A stretch of DNA of 64,000 nucleotides from an uncultured Burkholderiales bacterium (GTDB lineage: Bacteria > Pseudomonadota > Gammaproteobacteria > Burkholderiales > Burkholderiaceae_C): NCBI GenBank assembly GCA_945952065.1, contig CAMFGY010000013.1, positions 1-64,000 of the forward strand, written 5' to 3'. This document shows positions 37,055 to 46,033 of this stretch, piece by piece (positions within the stretch are counted from its first letter, which is position 1; each line of letters opens with the position of its first letter). The position numbers and the translations under genes were made by a program. The notes under the pieces are model-generated. The model had not been told where the DNA came from. It ran no database searches and saw nothing but the letters and a program-made list of their open reading frames with translations.

Positions 37055-37613
37055 AAAGCCCCCGGTCGATCGCGAACGCATCATCCCCAGCGCCGAACGC
37101 CGCGGCCTGATCCTGGTTCACACCGGCGACGGCAAGGGCAAGAGCACCGCCGCCTTCGGCCTGGCGCTGCGCGCCCATGGGCGCGGCAAAGCGGTGAAGA
37201 TCTACCAGTTCATGAAAGTGCCGAGTGCCCGCTTTGGTGAACACCGCATGTTCGAGCAACTGGGCGTGCCCATCGAGGGCCTGGGTGACGGCTTCAGCTG
37301 GAAGAGCAAAGACCTGGAGCACAGCGCCCAGCTGGCCCGCGATGGCTGGGCCCGCGCCGCAGCCACTATCGCCGCGGGTGAACACTTCCTGGTGGTGCTG
37401 GACGAGATCATGTACCCGCTGCGTTACGGCTGGCTGCCACTGGAGCCGGTGCTGCAGGCCTTGCGCGAGCGCCCGGCCCATGTCCATGTGGTGCTGACCG
37501 GACGTAACGCGCCGGACGAGCTGATCGAGCTGGCCGATACCGTCACCGAGATGACGCTGATCAAGCATCACTTCAAAGCGGGTGTGCCGGCGCAACGCGG
37601 CATTGAAGACTGA
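37044..37613 (+). CDS. cobO: Cob(I)yrinic acid a,c-diamide adenosyltransferase
   Basis: CobO/BtuR-family enzyme of 189 aa that attaches the 5'-deoxyadenosyl group to cobalt. P-loop HTGDGKGKSTAAFGLALRA, KIYQFMKVPSARFGEH, FLVVLDEIMYPLRYGWL and LTGRNAPDELIELAD are typical. Overlaps cbiA by 11 bp. It supplies the adenosyl form needed by the lysine 5,6-aminomutase encoded nearby and sensed by the riboswitch. Confidence 0.95.
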   Translation: MEIEKPPVDRERIIPSAERRGLILVHTGDGKGKSTAAFGLALRAHGRGKAVKIYQFMKVPSARFGEHRMFEQLGVPIEGLGDGFSWKSKDLEHSAQLARDGWARAAATIAAGEHFLVVLDEIMYPLRYGWLPLEPVLQALRERPAHVHVVLTGRNAPDELIELADTVTEMTLIKHHFKAGVPAQRGIED

Positions 37614-37619
37614 AGCCGC

Positions 37620-38564
37620 ATGAGCTTGATGGCACTCATGCTGCCGCTGGCCCTGGGCATCGCCCTGCTGGTGGATCGCCTGCTGGGCGAGCCGCCGCTG
37701 TGGTGCCACCCGGTGGTGGGCATGGGGCGGTATTTGGGCGCGTTTGGCGGCAGACTCAGCGCCATGCCGCCCAGCCAAGCCTTCTTGGGCGGGGCCTTGG
37801 TGTGGCTGTTGGGCGCACTCTTGTGCACCGCGCTGGCCCTGAGTCTGGAACTGGGCTTGATCCACGCCCTGCGCCCTTGGCAGGACGCTTGGGGCCTGCT
37901 GGGCGCCGCATTGCTGCTGGGCCTGCTGCTCAAACCGCTGCTGGCTTGGCGCATGTTGGTCGATGAGGTGCTGAGCGTGGAGCGCGCGCTGGAGCAATCG
38001 CTGGCGGCCGGCCGCAGCCAGCTGGCCCGCCTGGTCAGCCGCGACACCTCGGCCCTGGATGCCGAGGCCGTACGTGAAGCAGCCATCGAGACCCTGGCTG
38101 AGAACCTGAACGACTCGGTGGTCGCTCCCCTGTTTTGGTTTGCGCTGGCGGGCCTGCCGGGCGCCGCGCTCTATCGCTTTGCCAATACCGCCGATGCCAT
38201 GTGGGGCTACCGCGACCACCGCGAATGGTCGGGCAAATGGGCGGCCCGTGCCGACGATGTGCTGTCCTGGATCCCAGCGCGCATCACCGCCCTGGCCTTG
38301 ATCGGCCTGCGGCCCCAGGGCTTGCTGCGGCTGGCCCAGCAAGCGGGCCGGACTCCCTCGCCCAATAGCGGCTGGCCGATGGCGGCCATGGCACTGCGCC
38401 TGAATCTGCGCCTGAGCAAGCCCGGCGTTTATGTGCTCCATGCCCAAGGTCGAAGCCCGCAGGCTGAAGACCTCCTGCAAGCCACCCGCCTGGCCCGCCG
38501 CGCCCTGTGGGCGACAGCCCTGCTGCTGGCATTCTGTGCCCTGAGTCTGAGGTTGCCGGCATGA
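37620..38564 (+). CDS. cbiB: Adenosylcobinamide-phosphate synthase CbiB
   Basis: Membrane enzyme of 314 aa (CbiB/CobD) joining aminopropanol phosphate to adenosylcobyric acid. It begins with hydrophobic helices and LLVDRLLGEPPLWCHPVVGMG, has SRDTSALDAEAVREAAIETL with AENLNDSVVAPLFW and YRFANTADAMWGYR, all diagnostic. It lies 6 bp after cobO and overlaps the following gene by ATGA. Confidence 0.95.
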   Translation: MSLMALMLPLALGIALLVDRLLGEPPLWCHPVVGMGRYLGAFGGRLSAMPPSQAFLGGALVWLLGALLCTALALSLELGLIHALRPWQDAWGLLGAALLLGLLLKPLLAWRMLVDEVLSVERALEQSLAAGRSQLARLVSRDTSALDAEAVREAAIETLAENLNDSVVAPLFWFALAGLPGAALYRFANTADAMWGYRDHREWSGKWAARADDVLSWIPARITALALIGLRPQGLLRLAQQAGRTPSPNSGWPMAAMALRLNLRLSKPGVYVLHAQGRSPQAEDLLQATRLARRALWATALLLAFCALSLRLPA

Positions 38565-39556
38565 GCATCAGGCCTATTCACGGCGGCACCGACAGCGGCC
38601 CCGCTGTGCTGCACGACTTCTCCACCAATGCCAACCCGCTGCCGCCGCCCGGCGCGCTGGTGCAGGCCTTACAAGCGGCGGAACGACGCCATTACCCTGA
38701 CCCGCAGTACCGCTTGCTGCGCGAGCACTTGGCAGCCGCCCATGGCGTGGCCGCCGAGCAGGTCTTGCCCACGGCAGGCGGTGCCGAGGCGATACGGCGC
38801 CTGAGCCTGGCCGCTTTCTTGCTGGGCTTGCGCGAAGTGTGGGTGCCCGAACCCGGCTTTGGCGACTATGCAGCTGCCGCGCAAGCCCTGGGCTTGCAGC
38901 CGCGCGGCTACCGCAGTGCCGAGCAGTTGCTGGCCGCGCTGCAGGCCGGCGCCTTGGTGTGGATTTGTGAACCCTGCAACCCCAGCGGCAGCAGCCTGAG
39001 CGCCGAAACGCTTGCCGCCATCAGCGCCCGTGCGACCTTGACGGTGATCGATGGCGCCTACGACGCGCTGCGCCTGCACGGCACGGCACCCACCCTGCCC
39101 GCCAACTGCTGGCAGCTGCATTGCCCCAACAAAGCCCTGGGGCACACCGGCGTGCGCGCAGGCTATGTGTTAGCCCCCACGCAGGCCGATGCATTCAGCC
39201 AAGCCCTGCTTGCGAAGGTTCAGGACTTGGCGCCCAGCTGGGTCTTGTCTGGCGAGGGTCAGGTCTTGCTGCTGCAGCTGCACCGCCCCGAAATCCAAGC
39301 CTGGCTGGCCGAGTCGCGCCAACAATTGCGCGAATGGCAGGCCCTGCAACAAGCCCTGCTGGCGCGCTTGGGCTGGCAACAAAACCGCACATGCACCCCG
39401 TTTTGGCTGGCGCGCCCCCAGCTGCCTTGGCCCGATTTGCGCGCGCAGGGCATCAAGCTACGCGATGCGACATCGTTTGGCCTGCCCGGCTGGGTGCGCC
39501 TGGCCACCCTTCCCCCTTCATCGCAGCTTGCGCTGCAGAAAGCGATTCAGTCATGA
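38561..39556 (+). CDS. cobD: Threonine-phosphate decarboxylase-like PLP enzyme
   Basis: PLP aminotransferase-fold protein of 331 aa (CobD of Salmonella, CobC of Pseudomonas naming) that yields aminopropanol phosphate for CbiB. It begins IRPIHGGTDSG, then DFSTNANPLPPPG, YPDPQYRLLREHLA, LPTAGGAEAIRRL, CEPCNPSGS and the PLP lysine in CPNKALGHTGVRAGY. ATG at 38561 overlaps the cbiB stop. The order cbiB–cobD–cbiP groups the steps around cobyric acid. Confidence 0.9.
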   Translation: MSIRPIHGGTDSGPAVLHDFSTNANPLPPPGALVQALQAAERRHYPDPQYRLLREHLAAAHGVAAEQVLPTAGGAEAIRRLSLAAFLLGLREVWVPEPGFGDYAAAAQALGLQPRGYRSAEQLLAALQAGALVWICEPCNPSGSSLSAETLAAISARATLTVIDGAYDALRLHGTAPTLPANCWQLHCPNKALGHTGVRAGYVLAPTQADAFSQALLAKVQDLAPSWVLSGEGQVLLLQLHRPEIQAWLAESRQQLREWQALQQALLARLGWQQNRTCTPFWLARPQLPWPDLRAQGIKLRDATSFGLPGWVRLATLPPSSQLALQKAIQS

Positions 39557-41025
39557 GCAGCGCCAAAGCCGTGATGGTGCTGGGCACGACCAGCGGCGCC
39601 GGCAAAAGCTGGTTGGCCACGGCCCTGTGCCGCTACTACGCCCGCCAAGGGCTCAAGGTTGCGCCCTTCAAAGCGCAGAACATGAGCAATAACGCACGGG
39701 TGGTGCCGGGCCTGAACGCGCGCATGGGCGAAATCGGCAGCGCCCAGTACTTCCAGGCTCTGGCGGCACGGCGAACGCCCGAAGTGCGCATGAACCCGGT
39801 GCTGCTCAAGCCCGAGAAAGACACGGCCTCGCAAGTGATCGTGATGGGCGAAGTCGACAGCGAGTTGACGCACACGCCCTGGCGCGAACGCAGCGAGAAA
39901 CTCTGGCAACGCGCCAAGCCGGCTTTGCATGCGCTGATGGCCGAGAACGATGTGGTGGTGATCGAGGGCGCGGGCTCGCCAGCCGAAATCAATCTGCACA
40001 GCAGCGATTACGTCAATATGCGCACCGCGCTGGAAGCCCAGGCCGCTTGCCTCTTGGTGAGCGATATCGACCGCGGCGGCGCTTTTGCCCATTTGTATGG
40101 CACCCATCAATTGCTGCCCGCGCCGGAGCGGGCGCTGATCCAGGGCTTTGTGCTGAACCGTTTTCGCGGCGATGCCAGCCTGCTTGCCCCCGGGCCCGAG
40201 CAGTTGCAAGCCTTGACCGGCGTGCCCACGGTGGCCGTGCTGCCAATGTGGCGGGGCCACGGCCTGCCGGAAGAAGACGGCGTGTTTGACGACCGCCCCA
40301 GCGGTGGCGCAGGCTTGCAGATCGCCATCGTCGCCTACCCGCGCCTGTCGAATCTGGACGAGTTCCAGCCGCTGCGCAGCCTGCCCGGCGTGCGGCTCAG
40401 CTGGGCGCGCAGCCTCGCTGAATTGAGCGGCGCGGACTGGATCATCCTGCCGGGTTCCAAGGCCGTCGCGGCCGATCTGGCCTGGCTGCGCGCGCAAGGG
40501 CTGGACCTGGTGATTGCGCAGCACGCCGCCGCGGGCAAGCCCCTGTTGGGCATTTGCGGCGGCCTGCAAATGCTGGGCGAAAGCCTGCTGGACCCGCACC
40601 AGCTGGATGGCAATGCGCCCGGCCTGGGCCTGCTGCCCCTGGTCACGCAGTTTGAGCGAGAAAAACTCTTGCGCCCCTCACAGCTGCGCTTTGGCCCTTT
40701 GAGCGGGCGCTGGGCGGCGCTCAGCGAAATCCAGACCCAGGGCTATGAGATCCACCATGGCCGCACCGTGCAACACCCCAGCCTGGCGCCTGCCTGTGTG
40801 ACCCTGCACAACGATGCCGGCGAAGCGATTGGCTGGCAAGCCGGCTCGGTGCTGGGCTGCTATGCCCACGGTCTGTTTGAGCAAGCCCCGGTGATGCAAG
40901 CCTTGTTCGGCACCCAAGTGGCCAGCCTGGACAGCGTCTTTGAAGGCTTGGCCGATTACATCGACACACACTTCAAAGCCGGTGTGCTGATGGGCTTGCT
41001 GCAATCCAAGAAAGACCGTTCATGA
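39553..41025 (+). CDS. cbiP: Cobyric acid synthase
   Basis: CbiP/CobQ amidotransferase of 490 aa adding four amides to adenosylcobyrinate diamide. ATP site MVLGTTSGAGKSWLATAL, FKAQNMSNNARVV, VEGAGSPAEINL and SDIDRGGAFAHLYGT; glutaminase with catalytic Cys in LLGICGGLQMLGESL and His in GCYAHGLFE. ATG at 39553 overlaps the preceding stop by 4 bp; its own stop overlaps the BtuF-like gene. Confidence 0.97.
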   Translation: MSSAKAVMVLGTTSGAGKSWLATALCRYYARQGLKVAPFKAQNMSNNARVVPGLNARMGEIGSAQYFQALAARRTPEVRMNPVLLKPEKDTASQVIVMGEVDSELTHTPWRERSEKLWQRAKPALHALMAENDVVVIEGAGSPAEINLHSSDYVNMRTALEAQAACLLVSDIDRGGAFAHLYGTHQLLPAPERALIQGFVLNRFRGDASLLAPGPEQLQALTGVPTVAVLPMWRGHGLPEEDGVFDDRPSGGAGLQIAIVAYPRLSNLDEFQPLRSLPGVRLSWARSLAELSGADWIILPGSKAVAADLAWLRAQGLDLVIAQHAAAGKPLLGICGGLQMLGESLLDPHQLDGNAPGLGLLPLVTQFEREKLLRPSQLRFGPLSGRWAALSEIQTQGYEIHHGRTVQHPSLAPACVTLHNDAGEAIGWQAGSVLGCYAHGLFEQAPVMQALFGTQVASLDSVFEGLADYIDTHFKAGVLMGLLQSKKDRS

Positions 41026-41828
41026 GCACGCCGCAACGCATTGCCTGCCTGTCCACCGAGGCCGTGGACATCCTCTACCGCCTCGGCGCCCAAGACCACA
41101 TCGCCGGCATTTCCGGCTACACCGTCTACCCGCCCGAGGCCCGGCACGACAAGCCCAAGATCAGCGGCTTCACCAGCATGAAGCTGGAAAGAATCCAGGC
41201 GGTGCAGCCCGATCTGGTGATTGGGTTTTCAGACCTGCAAAAGCCGCTGTTGACGGAATGTGAAGCGGCGGGCCTGCCCACGCTGCTGTTTGACCACCGC
41301 GACATCGCGGGCATTCATCAGATGGTGCGGCAACTCGGCAGCCTTGTGCAGCGCCAGCAACATGCCGAAGCCCTGTGCCTGCAATTGCAGCAATGCCAAG
41401 ACGAGATTGCAGCGGCAGCCCAGCAATTGCCGCGCCCACCGCGCGTGTACTTTGAGGAATGGGACGAGCCCATGATCTGCGGCATCGGCTGGGTCAGCGA
41501 GATCATCAGCCTGGCGGGCGGCGAAGATGTGTTTGCAGACCGCTCGCGTGCAGGCTTTGCCAAACAACGCATCGTCAGCGCCGACGAGGTGCTCCAGCGT
41601 CGCCCCGAGCTGATTCTGGGCAGCTGGTGCGGCAAACGCTTTGTGCCGGACAAAGTGCTCGCCCGCCCCGGCTTTGCCGAACTCGGCGCCACGCTCATGG
41701 AAATCAAATCGGCCGACATCCTGGCCCCCGGCCCGACCGCGATTGAACGCGGCGCCCGGCAAGTGCAGGCCGCGCTGCAAGCTTTTTTCAACAAACCCTC
41801 CGCTGAAACCTCATCATGCAAGACCTGA
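41022..41828 (+). CDS. BtuF-like corrinoid-binding protein lacking a signal peptide
   Basis: Protein of 268 aa with the BtuF/periplasmic-binding fold (RIACLSTEAVDILYRLGAQD, GISGYTVYPPEARHDKPKI, IQAVQPDLVIGFSDLQ, GIGWVSEIISLAGGEDVFAD). It starts directly with the first beta strand after MSTPQ: there is no signal peptide or membrane anchor, so it should remain in the cytoplasm. It sits between cbiP and cobT with overlapping ends on both sides. A role as a cytoplasmic corrinoid carrier or an unrecognised salvage enzyme is inference. A missed upstream start is excluded by the overlap with cbiP. Confidence 0.8.
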   Translation: MSTPQRIACLSTEAVDILYRLGAQDHIAGISGYTVYPPEARHDKPKISGFTSMKLERIQAVQPDLVIGFSDLQKPLLTECEAAGLPTLLFDHRDIAGIHQMVRQLGSLVQRQQHAEALCLQLQQCQDEIAAAAQQLPRPPRVYFEEWDEPMICGIGWVSEIISLAGGEDVFADRSRAGFAKQRIVSADEVLQRRPELILGSWCGKRFVPDKVLARPGFAELGATLMEIKSADILAPGPTAIERGARQVQAALQAFFNKPSAETSSCKT

Positions 41829-42862
41829 CCCCCTTGATCCCCCACATCCCGCCGATCGACGAACCGGCCTTGAGTGAGGCCCTGCAGCGCCGCATTGACG
41901 GCAAAACCAAACCCCTCGGATCTTTGGGGCAGTTGGAGGCGCTGATGTTGCGCCTGGGGATGATTCTGGGCAGCGAAACGCCTCAGTTGCGCGAGCCGCA
42001 ATTGATGGTGTTTGCCGGCGATCACGGGCTGGCAGCGCGCGGCGTTTCGGCCTACCCCAGTGATGTGACCTGGCAGATGGTGGAAAACTTTCTCGCGGGC
42101 GGCGCGGCAGTTTCGGTGCTGGCTCGCCAGCATGGTTTGGCCTTGCGAGTGATCGACGCCGGCGTGGCCCATGACTTCGCGCCGCGTGCCGACTTGATCT
42201 CAGCCAAGCTGGCGCACGGGACAGCCGACAGCAGCCAACAAGCCGCCATGAGCGCCGAGCAATGCCAGCAAGCCCTTCGCCAAGGCCGACGCATCTTGAG
42301 CGAAGCACCAGGCAATGCCTTGCTGCTGGGCGAAATGGGGATTGGCAACACTTCCAGCGCCGCCCTGCTGCTGGCACGCCTGCAAAACCTGCCGATCGAG
42401 CGCTGCGCCGGCCGCGGCACCGGCCTGGATGATGCCGCCTTGGCGCGCAAGATCGAGGTGCTCAGCGGCGTGCTGCAACTGCACGCCGAGGCGGTGGAGC
42501 CGCTGCAAGCCTTGGCCGCCCTGGGCGGGTTTGAGATCGCCATGATGGTGGGTGCGGTGCTGCAAGCGGCGCTGGAGCGCCGCGTCATCGTGGTGGATGG
42601 CTTTATCGCCAGCGGCGCGGTCTTGGTGGCGGCGAAGCTGCAACCGGCGGTTTTGCAGCGCTGCGTGTTCGCCCACCGGTCCAAAGAAAGTGGCCACCAT
42701 TTGATGCTGGAAGCCCTGCAGGCTCAGCCATTGCTGGACTTGGGGCTGCGTTTGGGCGAAGGCTCGGGCGCCGCCCTGGCCTGGCCCTTGCTGCAGTCCG
42801 CCTGCCGCATTCTGGCCGAGATGGCCAGCTTCGAATCGGCCGGTGTCAGCCAGCAGCAATGA
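41816..42862 (+). CDS. cobT: Nicotinate-nucleotide–dimethylbenzimidazole phosphoribosyltransferase
   Basis: CobT of 348 aa, producing alpha-ribazole phosphate for the lower ligand. It has KTKPLGSLGQLEALMLRLG, MVFAGDHGLAARGVSAYPSD, the GEMGIGNTSSAALLLARL core, GRGTGLDD and catalytic Glu region LRLGEGSGAALAWPL. It overlaps the BtuF-like gene by 13 bp and closes the first run of cobalamin genes; 117 bp follow before the response regulator. Confidence 0.96.
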   Translation: MQDLTPLIPHIPPIDEPALSEALQRRIDGKTKPLGSLGQLEALMLRLGMILGSETPQLREPQLMVFAGDHGLAARGVSAYPSDVTWQMVENFLAGGAAVSVLARQHGLALRVIDAGVAHDFAPRADLISAKLAHGTADSSQQAAMSAEQCQQALRQGRRILSEAPGNALLLGEMGIGNTSSAALLLARLQNLPIERCAGRGTGLDDAALARKIEVLSGVLQLHAEAVEPLQALAALGGFEIAMMVGAVLQAALERRVIVVDGFIASGAVLVAAKLQPAVLQRCVFAHRSKESGHHLMLEALQAQPLLDLGLRLGEGSGAALAWPLLQSACRILAEMASFESAGVSQQQ

Positions 42863-42924
42863 TCCCAGGGTCCGTCCCCGCCCGGCCTGACGAAAAGTTC
42901 TCAGCATTCACTGAAAAGTCTTTG

Positions 42925-42952
42925 TTTACATCAGCGCCGGGCTGGCCATAAT
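42925..42952 (+). promoter_or_regulatory. Putative promoter of the HD-GYP regulator gene
   Basis: TTTACA (42925-42930) and CATAAT (42947-42952) are 16 bp apart, 28 bp before the ATG at 42980. This supports separate transcription of the two-component pair from the cobalamin operon. Confidence 0.5.
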
Positions 42953-42979
42953 CAGGGTCAGCAAGCATGAGGGCGCTCC

Positions 42980-44530
42980 ATGACAGACTTGGTTTTCGCT
43001 GAGGAATTGCCGGACCCTTCGCTCGATGACTCGGGCAACAAGGCGATTGAACCCTGGGTGGTGATGATCGTCGACGACGACGTGGCCGTGCACCAGGTGA
43101 CGCAGCTGGTGATGGCGGATTTTGAGTTCTCGGGGCGCCGCCTGCATTTCCTGGATGCCTACAGCGGCGCCGAAGCACGCGAGCTGCTCAAGACTCGCAA
43201 AGACATTGCGCTGATCTTGCTCGATGTGGTGATGGAGTCGGAGCATGCCGGCCTGGACTTGGCCCGCTACATCCGCGAAGAGCTGGAGAACCACCATGTG
43301 CGCATCGTGCTGCGCACCGGTCAACCCGGCCAAGCCCCGGAAGAGCACGTCATCAAGACCTATGACATCAACGACTACAAAGAAAAAACCGAGCTGACCA
43401 AGCGCAAGCTGATCACGGTTTTTTACGCGGCGCTGCGCAGCTACCGCGACATCATGATCATCGAACAATCGCGCCAGGCGCTGCGCCGCTCGATTGATGC
43501 CATCACCCGCATTTACGACTCGCAAAACCTGCGCCGCTTTGCCTCCGGCGTGCTGGAGCAGGTGACGCATCTGCTCGGCATCGATGCGCGGGCTTTGTGC
43601 GCCAGTCGTGTCTCTGCTTACGCGGCCTCGCACATCGAAGGCCGCTTGAAGGTCTTGGCCGCCACGGCCGAATATTCACGCCTGCTGGTGGACGATGAGA
43701 TTGGCAATTTGCCGCCCGAGGTCAAGCACGCCTTGGACCGCGCGCTGATCGACCGCGTGGGCTATTTTGACTCCCATCATTTTGTCGGTTACTACCGCAG
43801 CAGCACCGACAACGAGACCCTGCTTTACATGGCCTTCTCTGACCCGGTGGATGCGCAGGCGCGCGAGCTGCTGGAGATTTTTTGCGCCAACGTCGCCATC
43901 ACCTACGAGACCCTGCTGCTGCGCGAAGAAATCCAAGACACACAACGCTCCACGGTCTACATCATTGGCGAGGCGGTGGAGCGGCGCTCCAAAGAGACCG
44001 GCGCCCATGTGCGGCGCGTGGGCGAGTTGTCTGCGCTCTTGGCCGAAACCTCGGGCATGCGCTCCACCGATGTGGAGTTCATGCGCCAGGCGGCTCCGCT
44101 GCACGATGTAGGCAAGATCGGCATTCCCGACCGGGTATTGAACAAGCCCAGCAAGCTCGACCCTGAGGAATGGGAGATCATGAAGGGCCATGCGCGCATC
44201 GGCTTTGAGCTCTTAAGCAAGTCCGACAAACGCATCCTGCAGCTCGGCGCCATCATTGCCCATGAACACCATGAGCGCTGGGACGGCGGCGGCTATCCCC
44301 GCGGCCTGATTGGCGAGCAAATCAATATCGCCGGGCGCATTGTGGCCCTGGCCGATGTGCTGGACGCCTTGGTCAGCCAGCGTTGCTACAAAGAGCCCTG
44401 GAACTTTGAGGCCGCCCTGGCCTATGTCAATGAGCAGGCCGGACTGCAGTTTGACCCCGGCTTGGTCAAGCAACTGATGGACAACCTGGACGCGGTGCAC
44501 GCGATCTACCAGCGCTACCCTGACCATTGA
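42980..44530 (+). CDS. Response regulator with DUF3369 and HD-GYP phosphodiesterase domains
   Basis: Protein of 516 aa. Receiver domain at about 25-150 (VVMIVDDDVAVHQVTQLVM, phosphoacceptor in LILLDVVMESEHAG, conserved K in INDYKEKTELT), then a DUF3369 GAF-like middle (about 170-330). The C-terminal HD-GYP domain has HDVGKIGIPD and HHERWDGGGYPRG, as in active cyclic-di-GMP phosphodiesterases. It would lower c-di-GMP in response to phosphorylation, probably by the histidine kinase 4 bp downstream. It is placed between cobT and cobS, with its own promoter-like sequence. Confidence 0.92.
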   Translation: MTDLVFAEELPDPSLDDSGNKAIEPWVVMIVDDDVAVHQVTQLVMADFEFSGRRLHFLDAYSGAEARELLKTRKDIALILLDVVMESEHAGLDLARYIREELENHHVRIVLRTGQPGQAPEEHVIKTYDINDYKEKTELTKRKLITVFYAALRSYRDIMIIEQSRQALRRSIDAITRIYDSQNLRRFASGVLEQVTHLLGIDARALCASRVSAYAASHIEGRLKVLAATAEYSRLLVDDEIGNLPPEVKHALDRALIDRVGYFDSHHFVGYYRSSTDNETLLYMAFSDPVDAQARELLEIFCANVAITYETLLLREEIQDTQRSTVYIIGEAVERRSKETGAHVRRVGELSALLAETSGMRSTDVEFMRQAAPLHDVGKIGIPDRVLNKPSKLDPEEWEIMKGHARIGFELLSKSDKRILQLGAIIAHEHHERWDGGGYPRGLIGEQINIAGRIVALADVLDALVSQRCYKEPWNFEAALAYVNEQAGLQFDPGLVKQLMDNLDAVHAIYQRYPDH

Positions 44531-44533
44531 GCC

Positions 44534-45961
44534 ATGAGCACCGAACCGCGCGCAGGCGCTTTTGACTCTGAGGAAGGTCGGCAGCTGGCCGAGGCTGCGC
44601 TTCGCACCGTCAGCCTGTCCATCGCCAAAACCAGTGGCGAGCAGTTTTTTCGCCAACTGGTCAAAGAGTTGGCCCAAGCGCTGGATGTGCATTACGTGAT
44701 TGCTGGCCGTCTGGTGGCGCTCGAAGACCTTGGCCAGGCCCAGCCGACACAAGCGGTGGAGAACGAAGGCATCCAGACCCTGGCGGTTTGGGCAGGTCAA
44801 GACTGGATGCCCAATATCCGCTATTCACTCAAGGGCACACCCTGCGCCAATGTCAGCAGCCAGGACATGTGCTTTCACGCCTGCGGTGTGCAGCAAGCCT
44901 ATCCCGAAGACGTTTTATTGACCGAGATGGGCGCGCAAAGCTATGTCGGCATGCCTATGGTGGGCAGCGAAGGCAAAACTTTGGGTATTTTGGTGGCGCT
45001 GGACACCCGCGAGATCAGCGAGCGCAAGCGCTTGCTGGCCCTGTCGCTGCTGTCGATTTTTGCGGCCCGCTGTGCGGTTGAATTGCAGCACCAAGACCAT
45101 GTGGCCGAGTTAGAAGCCCATGTCCGTGCACGCACCGAAGAATTGAACCACGCCACGCGGCGCTTGGTGGAACAAGAAAAACTGGCCGCCTTGGGCGGCT
45201 TTGTGGCGGGCTTTGCGCATGAGATCAACACGCCCATCGGCATTGCGGTGACCGCCGCTTCGGGCATGGAAGAGTTTGCCCGCAGCCTCAAGCGCAAACT
45301 CAGTGGCGAGAAAGTCAGCCGCGTGGAATTGCAAGCCCTGGCCGACCATTTGGAGAGCGGCGCGCAACTGGTCAACAGCAATCTGAGCCGGGCGGCGGGC
45401 TTGATCTCCAGCTTCAAAATGCTGGCGGTGGACCAAGCCAATGAAGAAGAGTCCCGCCTGGACCTGCGCGACTATTTGCGCCAGCTGATCGTGGCCCATC
45501 AGCCGGTCTTGCGCAGCGCCCATACCGAGGTACAACTCGATGCACCCGAGCCCTTGCGGGTGACGCTGGCGGCGGGCCTGTTCTCGCAAATCATCTCCAA
45601 CCTGATCGTCAACACCCTGACCCACGCTTTTGATGAAGTGACCGAGCGCTCCTTGGAGGATCTCCAAGACCCCAAGCAAGCCGAGCCTGCGCCCCCGCCA
45701 CAGCGCCGCATCGACATCGCCTTGCATGCCGAGGGCAATCAGCTGCATCTGCATTTCGGCGACAACGGTCGGGGGGCCAGCCCGGAAGTGGCCCGTCGCC
45801 TGTTCGAGCCCTACTTCACCACCCGGCGCGGTCAGGGCGGCACCGGCCTGGGTTTGCACATCGTCAATTCACTGTGCCAACGCATGGGCGGCAGTATCAG
45901 CATCGACCCGCACCACCAGCCGGGCCTGGGCTTTTTGATCGAGCTGCCGTTGCGCCCCTGA
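44534..45961 (+). CDS. Cytoplasmic GAF-domain sensor histidine kinase
   Basis: Kinase of 475 aa without membrane helices. A GAF-like sensor domain (about 35-185; LKGTPCANVSSQDMCFHACG has three Cys that could hold metal or react to redox) is followed by a coiled coil (ELEAHVRARTEELNHATRRL). A non-canonical HisKA segment has His in FVAGFAHEINTPIGI, and the ATPase has NLIVNTLTHAF, DNGRGASPEVARRLF and GGTGLGLHIVNSL. It lies 4 bp after the HD-GYP regulator, its likely partner. The ligand is unknown. Confidence 0.88.
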   Translation: MSTEPRAGAFDSEEGRQLAEAALRTVSLSIAKTSGEQFFRQLVKELAQALDVHYVIAGRLVALEDLGQAQPTQAVENEGIQTLAVWAGQDWMPNIRYSLKGTPCANVSSQDMCFHACGVQQAYPEDVLLTEMGAQSYVGMPMVGSEGKTLGILVALDTREISERKRLLALSLLSIFAARCAVELQHQDHVAELEAHVRARTEELNHATRRLVEQEKLAALGGFVAGFAHEINTPIGIAVTAASGMEEFARSLKRKLSGEKVSRVELQALADHLESGAQLVNSNLSRAAGLISSFKMLAVDQANEEESRLDLRDYLRQLIVAHQPVLRSAHTEVQLDAPEPLRVTLAAGLFSQIISNLIVNTLTHAFDEVTERSLEDLQDPKQAEPAPPPQRRIDIALHAEGNQLHLHFGDNGRGASPEVARRLFEPYFTTRRGQGGTGLGLHIVNSLCQRMGGSISIDPHHQPGLGFLIELPLRP

Positions 45962-46033
45962 ATGCGGCGGCGTCGCCCGCCGCGCGCAGGGCAGAATCCG
46001 GGCCTGCCTACCGCCCCTACCGCCCCTTTCGCC

